The notes: generated by a model not told the origin, from the letters alone. Counted from the first letter of the stretch, positions 1 through 8,391 are shown. The stretch: DNA of 64,000 bases from Dyadobacter sp. CY261 (GCF_021440085.1 NZ_JAKCPW010000002.1:62001-126000); one strand, 5' to 3'. Numbers and translations are program-made.

Positions 1-476
1 AAGACAAGCTGACCCATCGGATTTATGTAAGTCATGAAAAAGTGGACCCGCAATTCGAAAAGTTCGGTTCCGACATCAAAACCGCCGGTCCTTATCACAG
101 TAATATCAGTGGAATTATAAAGATTGCGCAATCACGTGGTGATAAATTGCTCCTGTTGAGTTATGCGTCCTATTTCCCGGAAAATGTAATACTGACAGGC
201 GACGACAAGGATTCAGAACATTTTGCGGGATGCAGATTTGCGTCGCCGGTTAAGATCTGGGGTAAGCCAGAGAATACAAAAAAGGGCATTGGCGTGCACA
301 ACAGCATTATACGTAAGCTTGCCAAACAACACAAAACGCTATTCCTCGATATGGAAAACGAGATGCCGAAAGACCCCAAACTCTTCTGCGATGTTTGCCA
401 TGTGAGCGAACCGGGCGCCCAGCGTTTTGCCCATGAAATTGCAGAATTTATCATACGGTGTAAAATACTGGAATAG
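1..476 (+). CDS. SGNH/GDSL-family hydrolase, C-terminal part (5' end outside window)
   Basis: The frame is open from the left edge of the window, so the start lies outside. The GTG at 42 is internal to the open frame and is not a convincing start. About 157 residues are visible. Near the C-terminus the segment CDVCHVSEPG has the D-x-x-H arrangement of the last catalytic block of SGNH/GDSL esterases, followed by a typical closing helix (AHEIAEFI). The nucleophile serine block would lie upstream of the window. Next to a carbamoyltransferase and a second SGNH protein it probably removes or transfers an acyl group on a glycan; that role is inference. The family call is fairly secure, the substrate unknown. 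Confidence 0.6.
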   Translation, partial: DKLTHRIYVSHEKVDPQFEKFGSDIKTAGPYHSNISGIIKIAQSRGDKLLLLSYASYFPENVILTGDDKDSEHFAGCRFASPVKIWGKPENTKKGIGVHNSIIRKLAKQHKTLFLDMENEMPKDPKLFCDVCHVSEPGAQRFAHEIAEFIIRCKILE

Positions 477-568
477 CTAACCGGGTGTCATTAGCCAAAA
501 TGCTTATCTTGCACGCCTTTTGAACGGTGTGGTACGGAAACTAAACATAGCAAATTAAATACGCTTTA

Positions 569-2431
569 ATGAAAATTTTAGGCATCTCGGCTTTCTATCA
601 TGACTCGGCCGCGGCTCTCATTGACAATGGTGAAATAGTAGCCGCAGCTCAGGAAGAGCGCTTCACCCGTAAGAAACACGATCCCGGCTTCCCCTCCAAT
701 GCAGTCGCATTTTGTCTGGAATACGGCGGATTATCCATTAATGAGCTCGACGCTATCGTTTTTTACGATAAACCGCTTCTAAAATTCGAAAGATTGCTCG
801 AAACCTACTACGCATTCGCTCCTAAGGGCGTACGTTCGTTTCTTACGGCAATGCCGGTCTGGATCAAGGAAAAGATGTTCCTGAAACGGCTGATCAACGA
901 AGAACTGGAAAAGCTGGGTTACGATAAAAAGAAGAAGGTGAAAATGCTCTTCCCTGAGCACCACCTGTCGCACGCTGCCAGCGCTTACTATCCTTCTCCT
1001 TTTGAAAAATCGGCAATCCTGACAATCGATGGTGTCGGTGAGTGGGCTACTGCATCGATCTGTCTTGGTGAAGGAAAGGACATCAGTATTTTGAAAGAAC
1101 TCCGATTCCCGCATTCACTAGGGTTGTTGTATTCCGCATTTACCTATTTCCTTGGTTTTCGTGTAAACTCGGGGGAATATAAGCTAATGGGACTTGCGCC
1201 TTATGGTAATCCGTCGTCGCCGGATATCAAACGCTATGAAGACATTATCCTCAACGAACTGATCGATTTGAAAGAAGACGGGTCAGTTTGGCTGGATCAG
1301 GAGTATTTCGATTACGCAACGGGCCTGAAAATGGTCAATGAGCATAAATGGGAAACATTGTTCGGTTTTAAAACGCGTAAGCCCGAAGATGCACTCGAAG
1401 CAATACATTGTAATCTGGGTCTTGCCATCCAGAATATTACTGAAGAGGCGGTGGTGAGAATGGCGAAGGAAGCCAAACGACTTACTGGTGCCGAATATCT
1501 GTGCATGGCTGGTGGTGTTGCATTGAACTGTGTATCAAATGGTAAGCTGCAAAAAGCCAATATATTCAAAGATATTTTCATCCAGCCAGCTGCCGGTGAT
1601 GCCGGTGGCGCGTTAGGCGCGGCACAGGCTGCTTATCACATCTTTTTTGGTCAGGAAAGAAAGATTACCTGGAAAGCGGACGCGATGCGCGGCTCTTATC
1701 TGGGCCCGACTTTCTCCGACCTGGATGTTGCATTGACCGCTAAGAAATACAAGGCCGTTTATACCTATTATGAGAACTTTAAAGATCTGACGCAGGAAGC
1801 CGCCCGGCTTCTTTCAGAAGGAAATGTGGTAGGCTGGATTCAGGGCCGGATGGAGTTTGGGCCGCGTGCACTTGGCGGGCGTAGTATCCTTGGTGACCCG
1901 CGTAATGCAGAAATGCAGAAAAAACTGAATCTGAAGATCAAATATCGGGAATCGTTCCGGCCGTTTGCTCCTTCTGTATTGGCGGAGGATTGTTCCGATT
2001 ATTTTGATTACGAGGGGATTTCGCCCTACATGTTGCTCGTTCATCCCGTTGCCGAAAGTCGCCGCAAACCGGTCCCGTCCGACTATGGCTCACTTGATTT
2101 GCGGGAAAAGCTCTATTTCGAACGTTCCGACTTGCCTTCGATTACCCACATCGATTATTCTGCCCGTATTCAGACGGTACATAAAGACACAAATCCCCGG
2201 TACTACGAGCTGATTGATTCATTCAAGGCTTTAACGGGCTATGCGGTGATTGTAAATACCAGTTTTAACGTACGTGGCGAGCCTATCGTCTGCACACCAA
2301 ATGATGCCTATCGCTGCTTCATGCGTACCGAAATGGACTATCTAGTAGTTGGTAACTATATTTTTGACAAAAAACAGCAGCCCGAATGGCTGGAAAAAGA
2401 TAACTGGAAGGAAGAATTCGTTCTTGACTAA
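569..2431 (+). CDS. Carbamoyltransferase, NodU/CmcH-type
   Basis: 620 residues, full length for the family. The N-terminal half has the Kae1/ASKHA-like fold seen in O-carbamoyltransferases (opening MKILGISAFYHDSAAALI, later MAGGVALNC at about residues 312-320). The C-terminal half carries the signature GRMEFGPRALGGRSILGDPR from residue 426. Such enzymes transfer carbamoyl from carbamoyl phosphate, through a carbamoyl-adenylate, to a hydroxyl of a sugar or other small molecule in the cytoplasm. It is followed after 27 bases by an SGNH protein, then DUF5989 and SxtJ, a recurrent neighbourhood for these enzymes. The acceptor is not deducible; a surface glycan is the likely one. ATG at 569, no Shine-Dalgarno sequence, as usual in Bacteroidota. 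Confidence 0.93.
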   Translation: MKILGISAFYHDSAAALIDNGEIVAAAQEERFTRKKHDPGFPSNAVAFCLEYGGLSINELDAIVFYDKPLLKFERLLETYYAFAPKGVRSFLTAMPVWIKEKMFLKRLINEELEKLGYDKKKKVKMLFPEHHLSHAASAYYPSPFEKSAILTIDGVGEWATASICLGEGKDISILKELRFPHSLGLLYSAFTYFLGFRVNSGEYKLMGLAPYGNPSSPDIKRYEDIILNELIDLKEDGSVWLDQEYFDYATGLKMVNEHKWETLFGFKTRKPEDALEAIHCNLGLAIQNITEEAVVRMAKEAKRLTGAEYLCMAGGVALNCVSNGKLQKANIFKDIFIQPAAGDAGGALGAAQAAYHIFFGQERKITWKADAMRGSYLGPTFSDLDVALTAKKYKAVYTYYENFKDLTQEAARLLSEGNVVGWIQGRMEFGPRALGGRSILGDPRNAEMQKKLNLKIKYRESFRPFAPSVLAEDCSDYFDYEGISPYMLLVHPVAESRRKPVPSDYGSLDLREKLYFERSDLPSITHIDYSARIQTVHKDTNPRYYELIDSFKALTGYAVIVNTSFNVRGEPIVCTPNDAYRCFMRTEMDYLVVGNYIFDKKQQPEWLEKDNWKEEFVLD

Positions 2432-2458
2432 CCCTCTATTCATTGAGCGCTCAAAGTA

Positions 2459-3580
2459 ATGGCATCTAAAATTTTTACCAGTATTGTTCGCATTCTATTC
2501 CTTGGACTGCTGTTTGTGTTCCTATTTTATCCGGACAGGTTTCATATCAAGTTCGACTATCCCGGATACCCTCAAAGTGATAGCTGGCATGTTCGTCTGG
2601 CCAAGCTTGCGTTCTGGTTTTTGCTGATTATTGAGATCCTGCGCATGTTTTACTATGGCGTGGTGAAAAGCAAGACCAAAGGCTTGGTGGCTAACGTTGG
2701 GACGATTTTGACGCCGCTCATTGTCGTACTCATATTCCTGGAAATCATTTTCATGTATGTGCCTCAAAGTCACGAAGGTGTGCTGTCGAAAGCGTCGCAG
2801 ATATGGTGGGAGAAATACTGGAAGCCGGTCAACTCGTTGGGGTATCACGACAAGGAAATCCAGAATGAGCCAGGAAAAAAGAAAATCCTTGTAATTGGCG
2901 ACTCATTTGCTGCGGGACATGGGCTTAAAGATGTAAACGAGCGCTTTTCAAATATGCTCGAAGCGAAGTTGGGTCCCGACAAATACACAATTTATAACCT
3001 CGGAATGTCAGGAGCAGATACGCGCGATGAGGTAAAGCGCTTGCAGGATTTTCCCATTAAGCCGGACATTATTATCCTCGAATATTTCCCGAATGATATT
3101 GAAAAAGTGGGCCGTGAAAAGGGTTTGACGCTCACAGGCGCGGAACCATATGCTGATCTGAAAGGCCCGATGGCAACAATTGTGAAGCGTTTTTATTTGC
3201 CGAATTTCATTTACTGGCAATTACCGCACACGGGATTCAGCACTTTTGAAAAATTTGTGCAAACTGCATATACTGATACAACAGTGCTTAATGCGCATTT
3301 GAGAGACCTTTCAGGAATGCTCGCTTATCGCGATAGCACCAAGGCGCAAATGTACGCTGTGTTCATTCCATTTCTTTTCCAGGTCGACAAGAGTGCTGGT
3401 TATACCAAGCCGGTTGAACAATACTTGCGCTCAAAAAACGTAACAACTGTTGGTATCAATGACGGAGTGGTGAAAATACCGGAGAAAGAGCGTGTTGTAG
3501 GCAAAAATGACGGTCATGGAAGCGCGACACTCAATCAATTGATCGCCGATAGGCTTTACGAGGCAATCAACAAACGATAA
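2459..3580 (+). CDS. Membrane-anchored SGNH/GDSL hydrolase
   Basis: 373 residues. The first ~105 residues hold three hydrophobic segments (about 8-22, 48-66 and 80-101), followed by a soluble SGNH domain that probably faces the periplasm. The nucleophile block is VIGDSFAAGHG with Ser149. The C-terminal block NDGHGSAT supplies Asp351 and His353 in the D-x-H form common in glycan O-acyltransferase-like and esterase SGNH proteins. It starts 27 bases after the carbamoyltransferase stop and is likely co-transcribed with it. By analogy with AlgX/PatB-type proteins it may add or remove O-acyl groups on a polysaccharide. That role is inference. Confidence 0.8.
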   Translation: MASKIFTSIVRILFLGLLFVFLFYPDRFHIKFDYPGYPQSDSWHVRLAKLAFWFLLIIEILRMFYYGVVKSKTKGLVANVGTILTPLIVVLIFLEIIFMYVPQSHEGVLSKASQIWWEKYWKPVNSLGYHDKEIQNEPGKKKILVIGDSFAAGHGLKDVNERFSNMLEAKLGPDKYTIYNLGMSGADTRDEVKRLQDFPIKPDIIILEYFPNDIEKVGREKGLTLTGAEPYADLKGPMATIVKRFYLPNFIYWQLPHTGFSTFEKFVQTAYTDTTVLNAHLRDLSGMLAYRDSTKAQMYAVFIPFLFQVDKSAGYTKPVEQYLRSKNVTTVGINDGVVKIPEKERVVGKNDGHGSATLNQLIADRLYEAINKR

Positions 3581-3587
3581 CTCATTA

Positions 3588-3610
3588 TTAATGTACAGCT
3601 TGTGCATTAA
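3588..3610. repeat. Inverted repeat (10-bp stem, 3-base loop)
   Basis: Arms 3588-3597 and 3601-3610 can pair with one G-U, with the loop GCT. It sits eight bases after the SGNH stop and lacks a downstream T-run, so it is a poor intrinsic terminator. It overlaps the putative -33 TTG of the next promoter and could be an operator or an mRNA 3' hairpin. Confidence 0.4.
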
Positions 3611-3632
3611 AAGTAATTAAGTCTTACATTTG
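3600..3632 (+). promoter_or_regulatory. Putative Bacteroidota promoter for the DUF5989/SxtJ pair
   Basis: TACATTTG at 3625-3632 matches the -7 consensus TAnnTTTG exactly. A TTG at 3600-3602 lies 22 bases upstream, slightly longer than the usual spacing. The next start codon is at 3655. Confidence 0.45.
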
Positions 3633-3654
3633 ATTTTCTAAACATTCTATTAAA

Positions 3655-3804
3655 ATGGATTTTTTAACAGATTTATTTGCATTTATGAAGGAGCGCAAGA
3701 AGTGGTGGCTTGCTCCTGTGATTATCGTCCTGCTCCTTATTGGTGTGCTCATCGTGATCGGTGGTGGTTCGGCGGTTGCACCTTTCATCTACACATTGTT
3801 CTGA
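3655..3804 (+). CDS. DUF5989 family small membrane protein
   Basis: 49 residues starting MDFLTDLFAFMKERKKWW. A charged amphipathic start is followed by one strong hydrophobic segment (about residues 19-46) containing a GGGSAVAPF turn. Size, the KERKKWWLAP pattern and position between a carbamoyltransferase cluster and SxtJ identify DUF5989, a family of one-helix membrane proteins of unknown function. It is short enough to be missed by gene finders. An exact -7 box lies 23 bases upstream, so it may have its own promoter in addition to read-through from the upstream genes. Confidence 0.85.
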   Translation: MDFLTDLFAFMKERKKWWLAPVIIVLLLIGVLIVIGGGSAVAPFIYTLF

Positions 3805-3904
3805 TTCTTTCAGTTCAACGCAGATCAATCCAAATCATATCTGAAACCTTCGCTCGGTAGCATTGCAACAGGCATTGCTACCGATAGGAATACTAATTAT
3901 TAAA

Positions 3905-4273
3905 ATGAGTGAATCTGAAAAAGTCAAAGCCCAGCTTGTGATCGTGACAGGGCTGGTTGTCCTGTACTTTATTTTTAAATCCCAATATCCTTATTTGTTG
4001 ATTGCGGCGGCGGCAATTGGCGTTTTGAGCATTGCAATCCCTGTTTTTGGTGATTTGATCGTCAAACTTTGGTATAAGATAGCCGAAGTATTAGGTGCAA
4101 TAAACGGGAAGATCCTGCTTTCGGTGGTCTTTTTCGTTGTCTTATTTCCGGTTGCATTGCTTGCCAGATTAACCAAGAAAAACCCGCTTCACCTGAAAAA
4201 GGAAGATTCAAATACTGTCTTTACGGAACGTAATCACAAATATTCGGCGAAAGATCTCGAACAGGTCTGGTAG
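3905..4273 (+). CDS. SxtJ family membrane protein
   Basis: 122 residues from the ATG at 3905 (MSESEKVKAQ). An in-frame upstream start at 3863 would add 14 residues with no family resemblance. Three hydrophobic segments (about residues 12-24, 27-45 and 61-82) end in the basic tail ARLTKKNPLHLKK, the layout of the SxtJ family, named from the saxitoxin cluster and regularly found beside carbamoyltransferases and DUF5989. Function is not established; an accessory role for the carbamoyltransferase is the common inference. It is the last gene of the cluster, followed directly by a strong terminator. Confidence 0.8.
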   Translation: MSESEKVKAQLVIVTGLVVLYFIFKSQYPYLLIAAAAIGVLSIAIPVFGDLIVKLWYKIAEVLGAINGKILLSVVFFVVLFPVALLARLTKKNPLHLKKEDSNTVFTERNHKYSAKDLEQVW

Positions 4274-4297
4274 GCGTAAATAGCAATACTTAAACCT

Positions 4298-4325
4298 AAA
4301 AGGCCTGTTTTCAGGCCTTTTTTTT
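4298..4325 (+). terminator. Rho-independent terminator after SxtJ, overlapping the convergent ppx 3' end
   Basis: Perfect 10-bp stem AAAAGGCCTG / CAGGCCTTTT with a TTTT loop, then a T-run. The minus-strand phosphatase gene stops at 4311 inside the loop, so its last codons (ending Arg-Lys-Lys-Lys-Ala) are encoded by the right arm and the A-run. The hairpin is symmetric and could act in both directions. Confidence 0.85.
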
Positions 4326-5195
4326 GCGACATGCGCGATCGTAAAGCAATTGAAGCATCCCATCTTTCAGCCCGACATCCGGAACATGTATGATGTTGGC
4401 GCCTGCCCAGCGCATGGCTGAGGTATAAATATCACCTGCCGGTACAATAACGTCTGCACGGTCGGGGTTGAGTTGCAGTTTGTTGATCCGGTCGGCGAGT
4501 GAGAATCGATCAATATAATCGCGCATCCGCTGGATTTCTTCGAGGCTGGTAGAGCTCTCCGTCAATTTGGATGACAGGTCGAACAGTTTATTGATATTGC
4601 CGCCAGTACCTACTGCCTGTATGGGTTGACTGTAGTCGACATTTTGGTTGATCCATTCCTTAATCTTCAACCAGGAATTCTTGGATTCTTTCCCTTCCAA
4701 AAGGCGTACAGACCCGAGTTTGAAGGATTTGGCAGTAATCTTCTGTTTATCCTTATACAAGTTTAGTTCGGTACTTCCACCACCAACATCTATGTGGATA
4801 TACTGACCCTCACCCAGAGATTGTACTACCACGTTGTTGACGAGCTCGGCCTCTTTTTGTCCATCAATGATCTGGATATGGATGCCCGTGCGTCGTTCGA
4901 TATGATCGCGGACATCCTGACCGTTCGCGGCTTCACGCATGGCGGAGGTGGAACAGGCCATAAAGTCGTCGACCTCATGGAGTTCCATCAGCAACTGGTA
5001 GGCCAGCATCAGTTTCATCATCCTGTCCTCGCTTTGTGGGGTAATGAGCCCTTGTGTGAAAACATCATGTCCCAGGCGAAGCGGAAAGCGAACATATTCA
5101 ACCTTCTTAAAGCGTGAAATGCCTTCGTCGTGCAAAACGGATGAGATTTGCATACGGGCACCATTGGATCCGATATCGATGGCTGCGAATTTCAA
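4311..5195 (-). CDS. Ppx/GppA-family phosphatase
   Basis: 294 residues from the TTG at 5195, giving a start like MKFAAIDIGSNGARMQI, which is where family members begin. An in-frame ATG at 5249 would add 18 residues lacking family resemblance. ASKHA-fold motifs are present: phosphate loop AAIDIGSN, the conserved CSTSAMREAANG, and the second phosphate loop HIDVGGGSTEL. The family hydrolyses polyphosphate or pppGpp. At about 300 residues it is the short form without the C-terminal HD-like domains of E. coli Ppx. No polyphosphate kinase is in the window, so exopolyphosphatase versus pppGpp phosphatase cannot be decided. It is convergent with SxtJ and shares its terminator. Confidence 0.88.
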   Translation of the reverse strand: MKFAAIDIGSNGARMQISSVLHDEGISRFKKVEYVRFPLRLGHDVFTQGLITPQSEDRMMKLMLAYQLLMELHEVDDFMACSTSAMREAANGQDVRDHIERRTGIHIQIIDGQKEAELVNNVVVQSLGEGQYIHIDVGGGSTELNLYKDKQKITAKSFKLGSVRLLEGKESKNSWLKIKEWINQNVDYSQPIQAVGTGGNINKLFDLSSKLTESSTSLEEIQRMRDYIDRFSLADRINKLQLNPDRADVIVPAGDIYTSAMRWAGANIIHVPDVGLKDGMLQLLYDRACRKKKA

Positions 5196-5286
5196 AAGGT
5201 CGTTAAATAGGGGAGTTAATAAAGGCCAAAAATAGACTTTCGCGGACAAGTTTCAATACCTGCCCGCGAAAGTTCATATGTAAAAA

Positions 5287-6750
5287 CTACATTTGATGAC
5301 CAATCTGATATAAAAGCTTCACCTTTAAGCCGGGGCCTGCGCTGTGTTTCAGGGGGGTAACTGCTTTGAAATAATTAACCCAGTAACCTTCCGCCTGCAC
5401 GACGATCGGATGCCATGACTTTTCAATTCCTAGTGCGAAATTCATGGAAGTAATTGGGGAAGTATCGCCTTTTTTAGAGATAGTCTGGTTGAAGAATTCG
5501 TTTTTGGGACCACGGCAATCGAAGGAAATCATTTCTTTGGACGAAAGCCTGATATTCGTTCCCATGCTTGCGTAATACGCCCAGTCATCTTTGACCGTAT
5601 TTCTAAAAGCCAGAGTAAGTGGCATCTGCACGATGCTCTGGTCGATTTTGATATTGTACAGATTGAATATAAGCGGCACTTCGCCCGGATGCGTCGTTTT
5701 GAAATCCCTGCGGTTCTTTTCTCTAAAAACGGTTTCATTGAAGAATTCCGCAGGCTTCACTTTCAGCCAGGTAATGCCTGCTGCTATGGAGAATTTCTTC
5801 CTGATAATAACTTCTCCCAACACAGTTTTACCCGAGCCATTTCCTTCCACCTGAAACCCGGCGCCGAATCTGTAAGGTGTTTTTAGTGGTAATTTGGGGA
5901 TTACGCTTTCAGCTTGAGCGACTTGTTCGGTCTTTTTGCCGGAAACCGCTGCTTTGGCAATTTGCATGTTAGCAAGTAATGCTTTTTGTACCTGCCGGTT
6001 TGAAAGCTTATTGGCGAGTTCGTACTGCATTTTCCGCGTCAAAGATATGCTGTTGCCAATCTCAGCAAAGTTCTCGATAGCTTTTAACTGGAAATCGCTG
6101 CCAAAAGTCCTACCGCTATTGCCCGAAGCTGGTACATTCTGAGTATCGACAGAGTTAGCATTTACTCCAATTTGCTGATTCGTCGTACCATATTGAGATT
6201 GAAAGGCGGTATTTTCTAGGGTCTGTTGCGCTTCAAACGGCGACTGCCTGGTTTTGTCAGGTGTTGCGGTGGCAGGCCTCTCAATTGAGGAGAATTCTGC
6301 GCGGTTTGGTAAGCCTGCCGCGATTGCGTTGGTAGGCTCATCGGCCACATGCAAGGGCTGTTGTGGCTTCACCTTCGGGTAAAACTCATGCGCGAGCTCC
6401 GTTGCCTGTAAGCTCTGCCCATCAGGCGTAGCTTGCAGCACATAAACGGTGTCCGTTTTAGCGATTTGCGCCGGCTGGTTTCGTATCACCTCTATCTGGC
6501 TTTGCAGGCTCTTCACATCCTGCACCAGATGGTCGTTTTGCGAGAGCTGACCGACATACAGATAAGCCATTACCGACGTCACAGACGCGGCGGCGGCGTA
6601 CCCGATCCAGGAACCATATTGTTGCACGAACGAGGGTGGTGTGTGGGCCTGCATGTAGTTTTGCATACGGACCCAGTCCTTTTCTTGAAAGTCCGGTTCG
6701 ATACTCTCTAATTTGCGACGTATAGTGTTCTCAAATTTATTAGTTTTCAT
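5287..6750 (-). CDS. Putative anti-sigma-like membrane protein with a beta-rich C-terminal domain
   Basis: 487 residues from the ATG at 6750 (MKTNKFENTI), which overlaps the last codons of the upstream ECF sigma gene by 11 bases and implies translational coupling. Order: a charged cytoplasmic-type segment (residues 1-45, with a W and M pattern seen in Bacteroidota sigma partners), one hydrophobic segment (about 47-67), a short coiled region (LVQDVKSLQSQIEVI), a long Gln/Asn/Thr-rich linker, then from about residue 305 a beta-rich domain with alternating hydrophobic residues like Bacteroidota outer-membrane beta-barrel proteins. The sigma-partner role is inferred from position and the N-terminus. 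No cysteine-histidine zinc motif is visible. An inner-membrane helix fused to a barrel-like domain is odd. Confidence 0.6.
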   Translation of the reverse strand: MKTNKFENTIRRKLESIEPDFQEKDWVRMQNYMQAHTPPSFVQQYGSWIGYAAAASVTSVMAYLYVGQLSQNDHLVQDVKSLQSQIEVIRNQPAQIAKTDTVYVLQATPDGQSLQATELAHEFYPKVKPQQPLHVADEPTNAIAAGLPNRAEFSSIERPATATPDKTRQSPFEAQQTLENTAFQSQYGTTNQQIGVNANSVDTQNVPASGNSGRTFGSDFQLKAIENFAEIGNSISLTRKMQYELANKLSNRQVQKALLANMQIAKAAVSGKKTEQVAQAESVIPKLPLKTPYRFGAGFQVEGNGSGKTVLGEVIIRKKFSIAAGITWLKVKPAEFFNETVFREKNRRDFKTTHPGEVPLIFNLYNIKIDQSIVQMPLTLAFRNTVKDDWAYYASMGTNIRLSSKEMISFDCRGPKNEFFNQTISKKGDTSPITSMNFALGIEKSWHPIVVQAEGYWVNYFKAVTPLKHSAGPGLKVKLLYQIGHQM

Positions 6751-7354
6751 TGCCTCTAAATGACTTGACAGCCCAATCACTTGGGAAGAGATGTGGGTAA
6801 TATTGTTTGATCAAATGCTGCAAGCGAGCCCGGGCACGCACATAATGCGATCTTACCGTTGCCTCGTTGATTTGCAGCAGGTCTGCTATTTCACGATGAT
6901 TGTAGCCATCCACCACGTATAACAAAAATACATTCTTATAAACCGGCTTGATCTGTTGGATCAATTCCAGTATTTCATCGGCAGTGATCTGACCTATTAT
7001 GTCTTCATCGAATTTAGGATAAGGCGCGTCTTCAAGGGCAATCACATCTTCGGTGTGCTTTTTGTGCTTCCGGTAATAGCTGATCGCCGTGTTCACCATG
7101 ATCGTCCGCAGCCAGGCTTTGAAAGGGTGATTGGGGTCGTACTTTCCCAGGTTGTTAAATACTTTTAGAAAACCTTCATTCAAAACCTCTTCGGCTTCCT
7201 CCATCGTGGAAGTATATCGTAGACATATGCTTTTTGAATAGCCAAAAAACTGTTTGTATAAGTGCCTCTGTGCCTGGTTATCCCCGGCAATACATGCCGT
7301 TACGACCGACTCAAAGTCGTTTTCGTTAAAAGATATTTTTCTTTTAAAAAGCAA
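6740..7354 (-). CDS. ECF-type RNA polymerase sigma factor
   Basis: 204 residues starting at a TTG (7354); no ATG is available near the start of the conserved region. Region 2 covers about residues 25-95 (HLYKQFFGYSKSICLRY, then EEVLNEGFLKVFNNL and the -10-binding helix WLRTIMVNTAISYYRKH). Region 4 is at about 130-190 with the helix-turn-helix DGYNHREIADLLQINEATV. The gene overlaps its likely membrane partner by 11 bases. It would direct core polymerase to a small regulon, probably controlled by that partner. Target promoters cannot be read here. Confidence 0.92.
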   Translation of the reverse strand: MLFKRKISFNENDFESVVTACIAGDNQAQRHLYKQFFGYSKSICLRYTSTMEEAEEVLNEGFLKVFNNLGKYDPNHPFKAWLRTIMVNTAISYYRKHKKHTEDVIALEDAPYPKFDEDIIGQITADEILELIQQIKPVYKNVFLLYVVDGYNHREIADLLQINEATVRSHYVRARARLQHLIKQYYPHLFPSDWAVKSFRGNEN

Positions 7355-7536
7355 GGTCAGGGTTTCAAGTTGTCAGGGATAGAATTTCTCACATTTGAAT
7401 ACGTCCCTACTCGCAAAACTGTTGCAATAAAATACGAAAAGTTTTTCGCGTTCGGGAATACTGATGATGTGAAAAAAACGAAAAAAAAGCGCTTACCATG
7501 CAACATGGGCTTTGGAGGGGGCGTAAAGGCAGATAA

Positions 7537-7729
7537 TGGTCCGACAATTTCAAAAAGACCGTCGTGGCATTAAGGCGCGTCGATAGGTACAGCGAGGGGC
7601 TTTTGTTCAATGCCAACGGGGCTTTAAGGAGAAAATAAAGTATTTGTCGCCATTACGGTGGACAATTCAGTTAAAATATTGTTGTTCAATGTGGACGGGA
7701 CTTTCAGCAAGGAATTGAAAAACCTGTGA
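7537..7729 (+). pseudogene. Possible decayed coding remnant with a near-tandem repeat
   Basis: The gap 7355-7807 has no convincing gene. Inside it two short open segments on the plus strand, in different frames (7537-7638 and 7628-7729), each encode LLFN-x-x-G followed by an aromatic or aliphatic residue: LLFNANGAL and LLFNVDGTF. At DNA level 20 of 24 bases match between 7603-7626 and 7682-7705. The pattern resembles strands of PepSY-like Bacteroidota periplasmic proteins, but that is a weak guess. Stops and the frame change mean no intact protein. The rest of the gap shows only AT-rich sequence and antisense open frames. Confidence 0.25.
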
Positions 7730-7807
7730 AACGTCGTCCTGGAAAGCGTTAATCGAATTTTGTTAGGGGTGAGTTGGAATACGGTGCTGGATTTTCCGGG
7801 GCCGTAT

Positions 7808-8284
7808 TTATTTTTTCGAGGATAGCATTTCCAGTGCCGACGAATTTTTGATTTCACCCATCACAAAAAGACTGTGCGTGCTGCCGATATTTTCCAACGA
7901 GCCCAGTTTTTGCATCAGGAATTGCTGATACTGCGACATGTCATCTACCACCACTTTCAGCAAGAAATCATAATCCCCGGAGATATTGAAGCATTCCATT
8001 ACTTCCGGCATAGCCGATACAGCTTTCACGAATTTTTCCCCCATTACTTTTGAATGCTCTTTCAGAGCAATGTTGCAGAAGGCCATCAGCTTCTTGCCCA
8101 CCTTCTCCCGGTCGACCAGCGCGACATACCTTTTGATAATTCCTTCTTTTTCCAGCCGGCGCACGCGTTCATATACAGGCGTGTAAGAAAGATTTAACTT
8201 TTCCGACAATTCGCGGGTTTTCAAGGTAGCGTCCTGTTGCAGCAAATGCAGGATTTTGGCATCGATATCGTCCAGATTATGCAT
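7808..8284 (-). CDS. Lrp/AsnC family transcriptional regulator
   Basis: 158 residues from the ATG at 8284 (MHNLDDIDAKIL); a GTG at 8305 would add seven residues and is less like the family. The N-terminal helix-turn-helix covers roughly residues 5-55 (DIDAKILHLLQQDA, then SEKLNLSYTPVYERVRRL). A RAM effector-binding domain follows at about 65-145, containing VMECFNISGDYDFLLKVVV, the usual Lrp dimer and ligand segment. It is divergent from metH, with a 188-base region between the starts. Family members sense amino acids, so control of metH and itself is a reasonable inference. It is not itself a methionine enzyme. Confidence 0.92.
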   Translation of the reverse strand: MHNLDDIDAKILHLLQQDATLKTRELSEKLNLSYTPVYERVRRLEKEGIIKRYVALVDREKVGKKLMAFCNIALKEHSKVMGEKFVKAVSAMPEVMECFNISGDYDFLLKVVVDDMSQYQQFLMQKLGSLENIGSTHSLFVMGEIKNSSALEMLSSKK

Positions 8285-8376
8285 AGATAGAATATCTTTA
8301 TTCACTTCAAGATGTCCTCGAAGATAGATAAATAATTTAGGGTTAACTGGAAGTGTTAGACTTTTAATCTAAATTT

Positions 8377-8391
8377 TTCAATTTAATTGAA
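8377..8391. promoter_or_regulatory. Palindromic operator candidate (TTCAAT-N3-ATTGAA)
   Basis: A perfect 6+6 inverted repeat with a 3-base AT-rich spacer, the size and form of Lrp/AsnC sites, located between the divergent lrp-like gene and metH. Its right arm contains the TTG of the putative metH -33 element, so binding there would be expected to repress metH. Confidence 0.5.
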
